A stretch of 64,000 bases of DNA from positions 248,001 through 312,000 of the forward strand of contig JAYKAV010002931.1 of NCBI GenBank assembly GCA_035582835.1, given 5' to 3'. Below the pieces are notes generated by a model, which saw nothing but the letters and a program-made list of their open reading frames with translations, was not told the DNA's origin and did not search any database. A program made the position numbers and the translations under genes. This document shows positions 49,201 through 62,509 of the stretch, piece after piece (position 1 is the first letter of the stretch; every line of letters starts with the position of its first letter). The DNA is from Phoebastria nigripes. Taxonomy: Eukaryota; Chordata; Aves; Procellariiformes; Diomedeidae.

Positions 49201-52200
49201 CAAGCAGTAAAGCTGGCAGGGGGCAAGGACTGCACCTTGAAATGTAGCTCAGCTGGCACAAGCTGTCCCTTTACTCATCAAAAATTCAATGGCAGGGTGC
49301 TTGCTTTGGGTCTTGTAGCTGGAGGGATTGAAGGTGCCATTCCTTTCAGCAAACAGCTGAGCTTCTAGTAATGAAGGAGGTCTGCTGAATTTAGCATTTT
49401 AAAATGTTACTGGTAAAACTGCACAAAATGAGGCATTGATCCCTCTGCATATTCCATGTATGGACGTAGTTGAAATACTGTCACAGCAGTCATATTAGTG
49501 TCCAGAAAATCATGATTGCAAATCACTGCACAATCAGATCCTAGCAGACCAGGAAAAAATAGCAGCTAATTTTAGTGTTGTCTGAATGCACAAATCAGTT
49601 CCTTGTACCGTGGGGCTCACGACTTGGCGTATTGCTCTTGACTGGGCTGAAACCAATGAGCTTGCATTTCTATAACTAAGAAATACAACCCTTGACCTTT
49701 TTGTCTTCTTGGAGCCAAATGCTATTCTGCTGCCTTCTGCTACTTGCCCTTGTGGGTTCTCTTCTTCAGCTTTGAGACAGCTGGGTTGGCCCTATAGGGA
49801 CAGTGATAAATGTAAAATTCAGGTAAGAACAGGCTCCTTTACCTCAGTTGCCCTTTTCCACCCTAAATTGCCTCCACCCTGTCTCAGCCTTCCCTGGAGG
49901 AGCAATCAACCTTCAGCATTGCAACTGACTGGCAGTCCTTGTTATTCCCCAGCTCTCATGCCTTCTTTCCCACCTTCTGTTAATGGCTGTCTTTCCCAAG
50001 CTCTTCAAAAGCAGAATAATACGTGCTTTGCAATTTGGTTTGTATATGTCTTTAATTAAATCTTCCTGTTCTGCCAAACTAATCTCACACTTTCTGCACC
50101 CTGCAGATTAGTTTGCTGTTCATTTCCACAGCTCTCTGATGAGACAGGCTCTTTTTCAGGTCTATGATATTGCTTTCATGGCTAATTTACTTTCCTCTGT
50201 TAGAATAGGAATTTTATTAACCGACTCGCATTGCAAATCCTCTCCATCATATTCTTAAGGATTTCCAAACTTCCAAGAAATGAAACTGTTCCTCTCTCTC
50301 ACTCAATTTCATAAATGTTACAATTTGCTATTGCACATTTTATAGCGCGCTTATGCAGGAGTATCTATGGTAATATGTATTTATAGGACACCCATAATTC
50401 TATAATGTTGCAGCATTAGCCAAAGAATAAGTCTGGGGAAAATGAGGATGGGAGTACGTTCACTACTTCTTGGATTACTCCTCACAGTTTATAAAACACT
50501 TGGTGTCCAGACTGTAACTTCAGTGAGAGCAGAGGGTCAGCCCTGCACCCAATGAAAGCAGATGGAGCTCGAGCAATTCCAGTCCTTTTATCTGTGTGCA
50601 GTAGTTGGGACTCACTCACAAGTCAGAAACATTTGGCTTCCTCAGAAAGACAAAAATCCTGCTCTCAAAGTGTTGCTCCATGTTGTGTTTTCCAAAACAA
50701 ACAAACAAAAAGGGGGCTGTGAGGTTCAGCCTGAATCCCGGACCTAGCATTGAGCGTAATCCCACGGTATCACTGGCCCGGCAGGGAGTGAGAATAAGTG
50801 TTATTTAGGGATTGGAATGAGCAGCCGGAGGCAGGAAAAGGTGGGGGTCTCTTAAACCAACTTTAATGTAATAAGGAGCTACACCCTCCATCNGGCCAGA
50901 GGAAGCAGTTATACAGAGCAATGTCTCTGCTATAGTAAGCGCTGGTGATTTAGCTCAACTACACCCAGGGTCCAGCAGTTGTCACTGCTCTGTAGCACAA
51001 GGGAGAGATATAGCTCTGCTTTTGCCACCCCTTCCAAAAATTGTGACAAAAGTCCCTTTTGCCTCACATTTTGCCCATGTGTTTGGGAGTCAATGGGCGA
51101 CCTCTCCCTGAAAGTTGAAGCCTTTAGGCAAATTGGTGTTTGGATACAGGACTGAGAAACTAGTGATTCGTCAGGATATGGAAATTCTTCTAGTACCTTT
51201 ACTATCTGTTAAGAATACTTTACTCTAACAAATGTGAAAGTTTGTTCAAAATAGTGGTGAGGGCTGGTGACTTCGGGCAGAATTGAGGAAAGGCCAACAA
51301 GGACAGAAATTCACTGGCAGACCAGAGACCCAGGAAGGACATAGCATGTCTATATGGGATCCTAAGCTACACTGTGATATGAGCAAAGATCTACATGCCT
51401 CTAAACAACTTTCTCCTCAATGTGGAGCTCATAATCTCTGCTTATGGGGATAAGGATTCGGCACCAGTCCCTGAGCTGTTTTCCCTTTGATTCCTGCCAC
51501 CTGTCCCAGCTGGACTTTCATGGAGAACTTGGATTTCCAGAGGCTTAAATGGTACAAACTGAAGAGGTAAACTGGTCCCTAGTGGGAGGCTGAGGACTGA
51601 GGACCCCCCTGGTGCTTGGGAGCAGTGCTGTAGAAGAGCAGGACCAACTTATTCAGTGTCCTAAGAGCTGCCTCAGATGTCAGTGATGCAGGTCAAGACC
51701 TGCAGTCAACAGCCATCTACCTGCTCTGCAGCAAGGCAAAGCCGCAGTTGTGAGGAACACCTGGGCGGCCGAAACCAGCTGAGTGCTCATGGCTATACAG
51801 ACACTGTGCTTTCTGCTGGCATCTCCTCCCCTCCGGCCACTTGTGGTAACACTCAGTGTAGGGACTGACTTTACAGTGGAGAGGTTGACATTGGTTTTGC
51901 AGGATTTAATGGTAGTTGTGTGTTATAAGCTAATGCAAGTATCTCTCCTCTGCTGCCTTGAAACATCAAGCAGTGGGAGCAGAAGTCCTTGATGTAGCAC
52001 TGTTTGCCATAGAAAAGCTAGGAAAGGTGTCAGAGGGCAGCAGGTCCAGGATAAAACCCAATGCTTTCAGCAGATGAGGGAATTGTAGTGCCCTAGACAG
52101 TGGCTCCAGGGGTCCCTCCTACCAACAGAGGGGCTGGCATCAGCCTGTCCCGGTGGGCACCCATTCAGAGCACTGCACTTACTTACCCCCTCAGCTCTGC

Positions 52201-52439
52201 GAGGTCTTACTGCTGAAGAAACAGCCTTTACAGAGCTACAGGCTTTATTTCTATTCCTAGCCACAGGCGATCCCCCTCGGAGGTTCTTGTTTATGGGCTG
52301 AAGTGCTGCTGAAACCATAAACATTCAAGGGTTCTGTGGCTTTGTTTGCCTGGGGTGAGAACAAGGTGGCAGCTTTTGCAGCCCCATTCTGGCCATTTTC
52401 TTCCTGTCAGGGTGCAAACGCCAGCTGAGGTCTGGCACC
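46231..52439. other. No gene recognised
   Basis: Six kilobases without a supportable gene. A tandem ATGCATAAA pair lies at 46539-46560 (see findings). A-rich runs lie at about 47759-47768 and 48663-48672, and a single ambiguous base at 50893. Open frames stay at or below about 116 codons. Confidence 0.4.
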
Positions 52440-52750
52440 TTGTTTTATTGTGTGAAGACTGGATAGAGATTTCTCAATTAGCTTTAAATTAACTCCCTCT
52501 TGTCATTATGAGTTCCCTGAGAATGGGTGTGAGGGTGCTCTCAAAAAGGTCGTTAGGCAGCCTGCCTGTGTGTCCACTATCTGGGCACTCACAAGACTGC
52601 GCCTGCCGTTTCTCATCTCCAGGTTTAAAGTTTTAATTAGGAACCTCCTGCGTGTCTGGTCTTCACAAGCACCATCTGGCACGCCACAGAAAGTATGCTC
52701 CGTTTTCATTACTGGCAAATCCTAGGAAAGTCATTAGTGTGTGTTAAAGG
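52440..52750. promoter_or_regulatory. Candidate conserved non-coding element
   Basis: Repeat-free, with homeodomain-type cores CAATTAG (52475-52481) and TTTTAATTAG (52631-52640). Visual judgement only. Confidence 0.2.
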
Positions 52751-54339
52751 CAGGGACTGGAGGGACAGAGGATGGGGGTAAAAACTTCCAGAGCATTTTA
52801 GAGTGCAAAGAATCTAAAGGGAAAATGAAACCTGCATCCAAGCTTGGGTTTGCACTTAGAATATTTATGAATCGAAGTTTTATGCAAACATTTTCATTGT
52901 CAGGACTTCTGCATATGGACTGTGCTGCAGCATGCTGGAGCATGATCACGTTTACCACTTCCCAGGCCAGATCTGGAAAATATGAGACTTCTTCTTATTT
53001 ATGGCTTTGCTTTTCAGTGTGCATCATCACCAAGATTCAACATTTTGTTTCCTCAAAATTCACAGCCACACAAAGGATTTTGTTACAAGCTAGAGCACGT
53101 CTGGTTAAATGCAAATCCTTGAACTGACTCTGCTGCAATTTTGTAATATCCTGCACTCAGAGATGTCTGTAAGTTTTCATATCAATATATGCATCTTCCC
53201 TTTCTATCACTCTTCTGAGTAGATTACTAAGCTGTAGATCGTAATTCTAAATACCCAACTGTAGCTACTGAGACACAACTCTGATTAACAAATCTGTGAA
53301 TGAAGAACAGGCACCGCACTGTCCAAAATCTTGAAAGCCTATCAGAAGGTGGTTGCCTGCGATTGCCTGCAATTGCCTGCAATATCTGTCAGTCTAAGAG
53401 AGAACAACGACATTTTCCAAGGCATGTCTTGGAAATATTACAGATGGGGAACCCCACAAACTATGATTTGTATTTGTAATGCCTCTTCCTCTAATAGTCT
53501 GCTGTTGAGATGAACTGCAATTGCTCCAGCCTTGCACGTCACAAAAAATACACAGCAATGGGACAAAAATGTATCCCAACCAGAGCTGGCTGCTGGGAGG
53601 CCAGATTTACCGATGGCAAGCTCGGAGACAGCACAATGAAAGAAACCACTCAACAGATCTTTCCTCAGTGCTGCAAATTACACAAGAAGAAAATCTGGAC
53701 TTTTAGCAACTCACTTCTCCTTCAACAAAGGAAGCATAAGTCCAACTAGCAGGGTAAAGAAAATAAAAATAGGAGAAGGGAAGTTTAATGTGTCTGTACC
53801 AACTGTAATTTTAAGAGTGGATAAAGGGACAGAGCCTTAGAAAAATTAGTAGCACTTACAAGGAACAGTGGCAAAATACAGAGCCAGTTGGATTAGGTTT
53901 CTTACTGCAGGAAGTAGTTTAATAGGTGTCTCTTCTTGAGGTTTATGTTAGACCATTATCTCTGCATGGGTCTAGTGAAGACAGCTTTTGGATATGTCAG
54001 CTTTCATAAAAAGTAACACGAAAGTTCTATTTACTTGTAGTCATTTTGTGTGGTACCTGCAGCGCAAGTAGAAGTGTTCAGGCTAAACTATAACTGAGCA
54101 CCAGTTTCTCCCAACCTTCCTTCTGCCCTTGCATTTAAGCCTGTTGTTTTTCTAAAATCAGCTGTAATATTGCTGTAGTGCCATATTTTGTGCTGGAATT
54201 GGCTGCATTTTCATGATGAAATTATTGTATATAGTAAAGGACTGCAGGATCATTAGCCTAATGTATGCTAAAATATTACTAATGTTCAATTTGGTTTGAA
54301 TTTTGGATGCAAATTCCAGTCAGCGCTTCTTCCATGGGA
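52751..54339. other. No gene recognised
   Basis: A plus-strand frame of 128 codons at 52741-53127 has no family features. Otherwise unique-looking DNA. Confidence 0.4.
53351..53382. repeat. Short tandem repeat, 10-bp unit, three copies
   Basis: GGTTGCCTGC, GATTGCCTGC and AATTGCCTGC follow one another directly. Confidence 0.9.
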
Positions 54340-55020
54340 ACCGTTGGTCTTAACCCTCAGGGTTTAAATCCCCAGGTGATAAGAAATGCCATATAACCTT
54401 TAGCATTGAGGAAGCCGAAACACACTGGGCCATTATTCTTTGCAGTTGCACACAGAGAGGAAGGAGCTACTCTTTTCTCATCCCTAATTTGGTTTCCCCG
54501 TATCCCCTGAGGAGCTGTGGGGGGCCACCGCAGGCACACGTGAGAATGGTAGCTGAGCCTTAGGTCTCCAGAATTCACCTTCCGTGCCTGCTTGCCAAAG
54601 CATTTCGAGAGGGGCTTTTCAGAAGCTCTCACTGAGAGCAATCGGGAGCTGGTGGGATCCTGCTCCCTCTGTTGAAAACCCGTCCCTAATTGCAGGCGGT
54701 GAATGCTCTGGCAAATCTGCTCCCCTCTCCTCCCCTGGAAACTCTCACGCTTTTGAACTCTCTGGACACAATTACAGGTCAAAGTCTTTGTGACCAGCCC
54801 TGACATTATGGTTTCAATGGCATTTTGCCTGGGAGCATTAACATGTCCTTCTCTCAAGTCGAGCTGAGAAGACCTTTAGTAGCTCGTAACTGTTGTTTTG
54901 TCAATCTAGTGAATGGCTCTTCAGGAAACAACAGAGAAAATGCTTATTAATGGTGAAAGCGTCATCCATTATAAAGCACCATGTCTCCAAAGAGATCAGA
55001 AAATGATGAAATGTAGAAGG
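54340..55020. promoter_or_regulatory. Candidate conserved non-coding block
   Basis: About 680 bases of complex, repeat-free sequence. It includes AGGTCAAAGTCT (54776-54787), close to an HNF4/DR1-type nuclear receptor site and followed by an inverted TGACC. The minus strand holds a 166-codon open frame (54357-54857, TTG at its start) without known family, signal peptide or clear exon borders; coding status is doubtful. Confidence 0.25.
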
Positions 55021-55861
55021 AAATGTTACTTTGCCCATACCCATCAGTCTTAATTATTTACCATATCACGAGTTTTGTCAGATCCTTAGAGAGGGTAAAG
55101 GCCTGCATCCCACAGACCCATGGTAAAAACCAGTGACAGCAAAATGGTTATTGAAGTGAGGATTTTTGTCACGAAATAACATTCACTGCTGTGTTTGGCT
55201 AGAATAATGCACTGCACAGATAAATTGCTCCAAGTAAAAAGTGGGCAGAGAACTGGATTTTATGTCACTGATACTCTGAGAAGATGTCTTAATTACTTTT
55301 TTAAAGACCTAAAATGTACTAATGTCACCTGAAAAAAACTTTTTTCTTGGAATGTGAGCGATTTTCATAACTCAAGTACACATACAGTGCTACTAGCTAT
55401 TCTAATAGGAACAAATAAAAGTAAAATTGCTCCTTACCTCTTACCCCAGTACATAATTATCAGAATAATATCTGATTTATCACACCCTAACATAATGACC
55501 CAGCTGCATTTCTTTCATACACTATTCTCTTCACCCCCAAGAGAAAGAGGAAGCAATGTACTTGCTGTGCAGAGACCTCTTTCAGTTACAGCCACAGAAC
55601 AATTAACATTACCTCATTAGCTTTTGTGGTTCCTTGAAAGCAGAAAAATCCAGATTTTCCTCTCTCCATCTGCCACTATTATTCAGCACAGACGGCTGGG
55701 TGAGAAGTAAGTTGCTTTAATTTGAACAAAATCTTCAGGACAGAAATCCATGACTGCTAAAATGAATGTCCAGACTATTCTGCTGCTCCCAAACTGGCTA
55801 ACTTGGAAGCGAAAATTCATTTGTACGCTGGTAATAAGACAGGGGACTATTTAATTCTCTG
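55021..55861. other. No gene recognised
   Basis: A+T-rich unique-looking DNA with no gene, RNA gene or TE recognised. Confidence 0.4.
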
Positions 55862-55905
55862 TTTTTTTCTTTTTCTTTTTTTTTTCTTTTTTTTTTTTNT
55901 TTTTT
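55862..55905. repeat. Polypyrimidine (T-rich) tract with one N
   Basis: Forty-four bases of T with a few C and an ambiguous base at 55899. It is followed by AACAG, so it resembles a splice acceptor tract, but it is also typical low-complexity sequence. Confidence 0.85.
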
Positions 55906-57388
55906 AACAGTGGCACAAGTAAAACACTTGTGTAAAACCCTAGAAGAGACAAGGCACAGCTTGTACCACAGATGGCTGGCAGGATGCATCGCATTCCTCC
56001 TACCCCTGAATCCTGAGCTACAGACCTTTGGTAGGTGGAAACAGGGGCATGCAGAGTATGCAATGTCCCCATCTGAAAAGCTGAGATTATGACCCTGTCT
56101 ATATTTAGGTCATGTATTACAGTGAATCAGGGACCTCTGGGTTTTCTGAACAGCATGGTCTGCCAGCACCAGGGCTGAAAGGGCAGGTGTAGCATGTGTA
56201 TGTGTCGGCTGAAGGAATGGCCGGACATCAGCCAGTGCCTACTGACCATCGCAGGAGATGGAGGGTATGGCTGCACTGCACTGCGAGGTGGGACTGTAGC
56301 ACCTGGGGCCTTCCAGTGCCAGTGCTGATGTACCCTGAAGGCAGAAATGACATTTAAAAGACACTGACTCAGTCTTAGAAAGCCCTTCAAGATATGCTTC
56401 TGTATGGGACTTTATGGCCCTTCAGCACATTAAACATCTATGTCACTGTAAATGAAACAACAGAGCATTACAATATATTTTGCCCTCTGTCTCCACATTT
56501 CTTGAATTACACTGAATTCACTCCAAGTAAGGTATAGCAGCACCATGACTTAGGAAAACACTCAGCATATACCTTCCTAGGTAAGTTTATTATCAACACT
56601 CTCACTGGTCTCAGTGTAAGTCTCTATGTCATCAGCAAGCCTTCTTCTCTGGAACATCAAGGAAAATGGTAACATTGTTCCTCAAATGAGGCACTTCATT
56701 AGCAATAAAGTTAGTGCCTTTCAAATCTTGGTATGCAACTGGGCACAGCTGTTTAAAGTAACCATTGAATGCTCTGGATCCTTCCTTCCAAGCAGATGAA
56801 TACAGCAAACATCCCAGTAGCATGAATGTGCCCAGTAGAGTAAGGGCCAATACCTAACTCTTTAGGTGCCAGTTTCTGGCGAGGAGTGGTCTCTTTGGGA
56901 TGCACAGCTGTCCTCCAGCTTACTGCTCTATACTCCTACAAAATCTACCTGAAGAGAATTTCACACCCACCCTTTTCCTCCAGTAGGTCTTTAACCATGA
57001 TAAATCTTATTTAGGACCTGGTTCAGTAAATTGTATAAGCAACTACTTAATTTAAAGCAGGCACATATCACCATTGTTTTTAAAGATTTGGGGTAAAAGT
57101 CAGCCAAACAGGCCTAGTGAAAATACTCCTTTGAAGAGGTAACAGAATAGTTATTCCAGAAAAAAATTAGACCAAGTACAATGAAAAAGCAAAAAGAGAA
57201 AAGTATCTATTTTTACCCTTTAAAAAGGAATTACATTATTATATTTCTGGAATTACAGTTAATTTGCAGAATTTTTGAGTAAAGAAAGGCAGCTATTCTC
57301 ATTGTTTGCAGAAGATTAGACTCCCGTCTAGCAGAACGTTACTATGGTGACAACTGCTAAAGGAAATATTGTAAGAGACAGCCAGATT
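55906..57388. other. No gene recognised
   Basis: The minus strand at 56632-56850 has 72 open codons beginning with a hydrophobic run of about 16 residues and carrying an N-x-T site. No family is recognised, and the sequence before it lacks a convincing acceptor tract. Confidence 0.4.
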
Positions 57389-57417
57389 TTTTGTTCACTT
57401 TTGAAAAGTGAACAAAA
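57389..57417. repeat. Perfect 29-bp palindrome
   Basis: TTTTGTTCACTTTT (57389-57402) and its exact reverse complement (57404-57417) are separated by a single G. It could form a 14-bp hairpin; the core is a pair of inverted GTTCAC/GTGAAC half sites. Confidence 0.95.
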
Positions 57418-60349
57418 TTTAACCTTGCTGGGAGCAGGCATAACCATAGTGACTTAAATAGATTACTCCTCTTTTCAAGGCTGTAAGGTTGACCTAGTGA
57501 GTGAAAACTGTCAGACTCTGAATGCTGCCTTGCTGCTCACCCTCCATTACTCGCTGGCTGGCTGGCTGGAAGGGTAGGATGGAGTGATGTAAAAAATAAT
57601 CAAATAATAAATACTAAAAAAAAAGAAGGATGAAAAGCTTTCTCACCCCTACAGTCTGTTGAGAAGCTCTTAAGGATTGCTATAGCCATATTGGGATCCT
57701 TCCCTGACATTGCATTTCACACCATGCCTAAGGAAATTGCAGCTGAAATGAACTCAAGAGCTCCTTCTGGGTCTTTCCAAGCTGCAGCTTTCTGGATATA
57801 GACAGCACCTTTTAACCACCTATCCAGTCACAAGTCTTAAAATTTCTAATAAGTGTAGCAGGAGACTAGGTATCAGTTTCACTGACGTAGCACAGCTCAT
57901 GATTATCATATTTATTTTGTTTACCCAATTAAAAGTTTGGATGTGAGTAAAAAATCAGCAGCAGCAGCAGCATTGCACTGTATATGACAGAAGATATGCA
58001 ATTAGTATGTCTGTCTGGAAGCTAAGAGGATATCAGCAATTGCTATCAAAACCAGAATTCACATGGAGATCATTACAATTCAAACAGCTATTTGACCTGA
58101 CTTTTTAAAAGACCAGAATAAAGTAGCCTGATTGGATTCCCCAGGGAATCTGGTGTTCAGCTGGGAGAGGCTTTAGCTTTGTTAACTAAGCACTGGCAAG
58201 TGTTTAAACTGGAATAATAAGGTTTGAATTCCCAGGGTCAGCAGGCCAATGCAGAGAGTGTATTTTTAAAAGAAAAGCATGCTTTATAAAGCAATTAATA
58301 AAACTCAGACCCTAAGGTGGCATCTGTTCCATTTATTTCAAGAAAGGCACTGCAGAGTATCAGCAAATTGCCTTATTTCTTTGTCTGAGTTCATTTGAAA
58401 ATGTATCTAATTGTAAAAGAGTCCCCGGAGAACTGCCATCAGGTACAGCAGTCATACGTAACCCTCCTGGGCTCGACTTCGTATAAGAAACCGTAAGATG
58501 CATTTCACTGAAACTGAAAACCAAACCTGCTGTATGAGGGTGACAGCCACACATTCTCACTTTCAGGTAGGTTGGTATTACCAGACAAAGCAAGCTCTTG
58601 TGCAGTCCTAATTTATAAAAAGAACCACTAAGTCATTTCTATTATTATTTTCCTTTTCTTTCCTTTTTGGTTATGTTAATCCAGTAAGTGAGCAGAGAAG
58701 AAGTATCACTGACTCTTTTAGGACATCTCAGTCTGCTAAGAACCATAATTGCATGGACATTAAATTTCTTAATCAGCTATGTCTTTTCCTCCTGTGTTTG
58801 AAACATTAATCTCTGGCTTGCTTCAGTATGAGTTATACAACAACCTTTGGTCTGATCATACAGATCCACTGTAAGACAAAGGCAGCTTTAGGTTACCATG
58901 GAGCAAGCCTCGTCTTCTTACATGTGCTGTAAATGCCACATAGCTTGTGTAAATCAGATAAGCTACTGGGCATTGTCAGGATTTAGGTTTGTGCTGCTGC
59001 TCTCACTATTCCAGGCTTGCAAAGAATATTTCAGTCTTAAGGACTCAGCCAGCAGTTAAAATAACCAACATTAACAAATGATTACAAATTTGTAATGGAA
59101 AGTAAAAAGCAAAATAAATATACATTTTTTTTATTTTAGAAAACTTTTGTTTAAATTTCCTGGCACAGTTTGATACAGTGTGATCACTTACATCACTCAT
59201 TTCAGGCTCTGATGCAGATTTAGCTGCACTGCAGAATCTGTGCAAGTAAGTTAACATGCATTTATAACCTGACCTCTACAGCAGAGCTTGTGGAAGGCAT
59301 TAACATGAGAAGCCTGCATGTGGGATCTGAGGGTCTGCGCAAGTGAAGATCAGGGAATATTTTCGGAAGCACCCCATATGTTGCCTGCAGGATCTGTTTT
59401 TAAAATAGACATAGGTACTTCTCTCCTGTTAAACTCCATGTAACAAGGTACCAGAATATCTTCTCAAGTGTTTACCTAGTTCTTATGGTGACAGTATAAG
59501 AACTAAATGTAAGACAGTTCACTTGAACTGGTGTTAATGCAAGTGTTTACCCTGTCCTCATGACTGAATCAGATCCTTAACGGGGCATGTGTGCAACTGG
59601 GAAGTGTTACCATGTCGAGCCAAAATTTCTGTACAATAATTGATGCTAATAACTCTGCAGCAAAAGTGTATCATGTGGAAAAACCTATGCCTGAAAATAC
59701 AAATCTAAGACCTTCATTTTGTGTTATTCTGTAAAGTATAGCTAGAATTTAAAAAATAAAGGGTTGTTTTTCAAAGCAATCTTGAGCAGTAAAATACTAC
59801 TCCAGCGAAAGTGCTGTTCAGTGCCTCAAGACAGTGCTTTTCCTTGTTTACCCTTTGAAGATAACTTCTACTAATCTTTGAAATGTGTCCACCTTAGGGA
59901 TGATGATAGTTCAGATGTGTGTGAGCCTGCTTGGAAGCTGCAGTATTTACCTGCTGGTCGTAACACTCTTGCAGAAAGCTGAAATCAAATACCCAAAGAG
60001 TCGGAAGAATTTTGATTGCATTTTTTGGAGGTGAGATAAATTAAATCCAAAGTAAATAAGGGGCATGGGCTTTCCATGGTTAACTCACTTTGTATCAATA
60101 GTTATTTCTCTTGTTATCAATGGCTAATCCTGCCAGTGATGTTCATAACTCATTATCAATAGTTAGTTCTTCGGAAAACTGCATGCAGAGGGTCAGCTTT
60201 GTTCAGCTATTTTAAAAAACTCTCCCTCTGGGTTTAATTGATCAAAGTTGCCTCTTGGTTAAGCTCTGTGTTCATAAGAAAGTACAGAATAGCCTCCTGT
60301 CATAAAACATAAAAGTACTCGGTATTTCTCCTCCTTGGGGAAACAAACA
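57418..60349. other. No gene recognised
   Basis: Contains a GCTG tetramer run (about 57552-57568) and a CAG run of five units (57956-57970). No gene or TE is recognised. Confidence 0.4.
57956..57970 (+). repeat. (CAG)5 trinucleotide run
   Basis: Five CAG units followed by CAT, in non-coding context. Confidence 0.9.
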
Positions 60350-60740
60350 GCTTACGCCCTTAGAGCAACCCAAAGCCCAAGGCAGGAGACATGAACTTGC
60401 CTCCGTGTAGTTCCAATACCAACCGCACGGCATCCTCCTCATCTTCCAGAGGCAGGAGGATGCGATGCTCTTCAGATGTAGCTGTCAGAGCAGAAGGCTC
60501 CTGCCCTTCCCTTTTGTCATCTCAACCAGAGTCATGAGGAGGTAAAGCAAAGGGTGTTGGCTTGACATGAAAAGCTATGATTTTTAATCATTATCTTCAA
60601 AGCAGGCAGCATCTCGTCACCTGCTGTCTGTTTTACCTGCCAATTAAGGTAAGACACCTTCACTTTGATGTTTAAGGTTGGCCAGCAGCAGAGCTTCTTC
60701 ACGGCGTTGCTCACAGTATGAGGAAACATTTAATTCAAAG
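60350..60740. promoter_or_regulatory. Candidate conserved non-coding element
   Basis: Repeat-free and of mixed composition, with an E-box/ZEB-like CACCTG (60618-60623) and a homeodomain-like CAATTAAGG (60641-60649). Visual judgement only. Confidence 0.25.
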
Positions 60741-61100
60741 CTATTCAGTGTTTATTAATAGAACAAAGGAAAACACACCCATGTCTCACTTCTCCATGCA
60801 CCTAAAGCTTTACCATGGCATTGCTGACCTGTAAATTGGCTTTTAAATAGTATCAGTCACCTGACTTTGGGGATAGGGAAATGTCACTCCAACTTAGGAG
60901 CCATTGCTTCCCATGACCCTGTCCCCTGACCCCAGATGAAAATGTTGTCACTTCCAGCACCACAAGGAAGAGGACCTTTCTGAACTTCTCCAAATACTGA
61001 CGCAAAATGGAAGAGCCACTAGTAGTTTATCCTTGTGTGTTTTCCAGGTGGTACTGCAGCTGCAAGGTTGCAATTGATTTCACAGCACGGATCAGATCAC

Positions 61101-61136
61101 ATCCCATGTGATCTGCTGTTATCCCATGTGAGCTGC
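61101..61136. repeat. Short tandem duplication, 20-bp period
   Basis: ATCCCATGTGATCTGC and ATCCCATGTGAGCTGC lie 20 bases apart and differ at one base. Confidence 0.85.
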
Positions 61137-62115
61137 ACATTGCTCAGCAGTTTCCCAGACTGGTCACTTAGACACCCATATGAGAATTTAGGATGGCAAT
61201 TTAAAGTGAAAATTTCCAGGTACATTAGTAATACTACTTAATGGTTGGAACCTTATTTATACTGGCGTCAGCAGAATAACTGTATCCAAATATGGAAACC
61301 TTTGATGAGAAACTGGTGTTGTCCCTTAAAGGCATGTCCCTACATAGAAATAGGAGCTTGCACAGGATCTCTAGCACTCCCACAGGATTGAGCAATGCCA
61401 TTACTATAGCAGAATTAAATGAGCTTCTGAACTATCTTTTATATGCTGCCTTTTCCACTAACCACATCCTACAGCCAATGCAAAAACTTCCAGGGTATGT
61501 CATGGATTTTTGTGTTTAGAGGATACCAAGGGCCAGCGGTGCTCAGGCCTTGGGGATGCCAAAGCTTCAGCTGTGGCCAACCCTACAGATGTAAGTGCAA
61601 GGACAAAATTCTTCCCATGTTCACTTTCTCATGCATACATATGCAAAAGTTAATCAATCCTGACCCTGCAGGATTAGCTGACTGTTGGAAAACGACAAGC
61701 ACAAAGTAAATGTTTAGGTCCCAGTCTCACTGTGATTACAACCTTTAGGAGAGCAATTATCCATCCTTCCCTGTGTCCCATCTGGGAGAAAGAAATGCCA
61801 TGTTACTTTCGGGAATGAAGCCTCCCCTGCCTGTTGTAACCTCTCTAGGAATGTTCATGTGGGATATTTACAACCTTGGCATCACTGCAATAACTTTTCC
61901 TTTGAAATCTTCAAATTAAAGGAAAGAAATTGATATTTCATGCCCTTCAGCTCTAAACAGCAGATTTAGAAAATGTGTTCCAGTAAAATAGCCTGATAGA
62001 AAGAATTTTACAGGATTTGCTACTTCTGACATATCCTATTACGATTATCATAATTTGATGTGTTTGACTTGCAGTGGTCCTTAGGGAGTCAAAACACGCA
62101 GAAGGCAGGCACTCT

Positions 62116-62155
62116 GCTGGGCTCCACAGCACCCCGCTGGGCTCCGCAGCGCTCC
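62116..62155. repeat. Short tandem duplication, 20-bp unit
   Basis: Two copies of a unit beginning GCTGGGCTCC, the second with a few changes. Confidence 0.85.
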
Positions 62156-62509
62156 TGGGTACAGCACAAGGGTCTTTGCTGCTCCAAGTGTTCTATAATC
62201 TAAGTAATGTTTCAAAAAATAGTATAAACTGTGCTGCTCGAAATAATGCTGGGGAATCAATACCTACTGTATTCCTCAGCAGACACTGTCTGTAAAGAAA
62301 GATTACACTTGATCTGTACTTGCTCCATTTGTATTCCCTCACTCTGTTTTTCTACAGTTCCCGCTCTCAGGTTCTGAACCCTTAGAGGAAACAGCACAGT
62401 TTTCCATGAACCTCAACTCACCTTCCGCATTGTATGACATATTAAGCTCCACCATTAAAAATATTGTCCAAATTTGTCTTGTGTAAAAAATAATGGTAGT
62501 ACTCAAGTA

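Larger units (their letters stand above)
60741..62509. other. No gene recognised
   Basis: Only two small tandem duplications (61101-61136 and 62116-62155) stand out. Open frames are under 90 codons. Confidence 0.4.
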
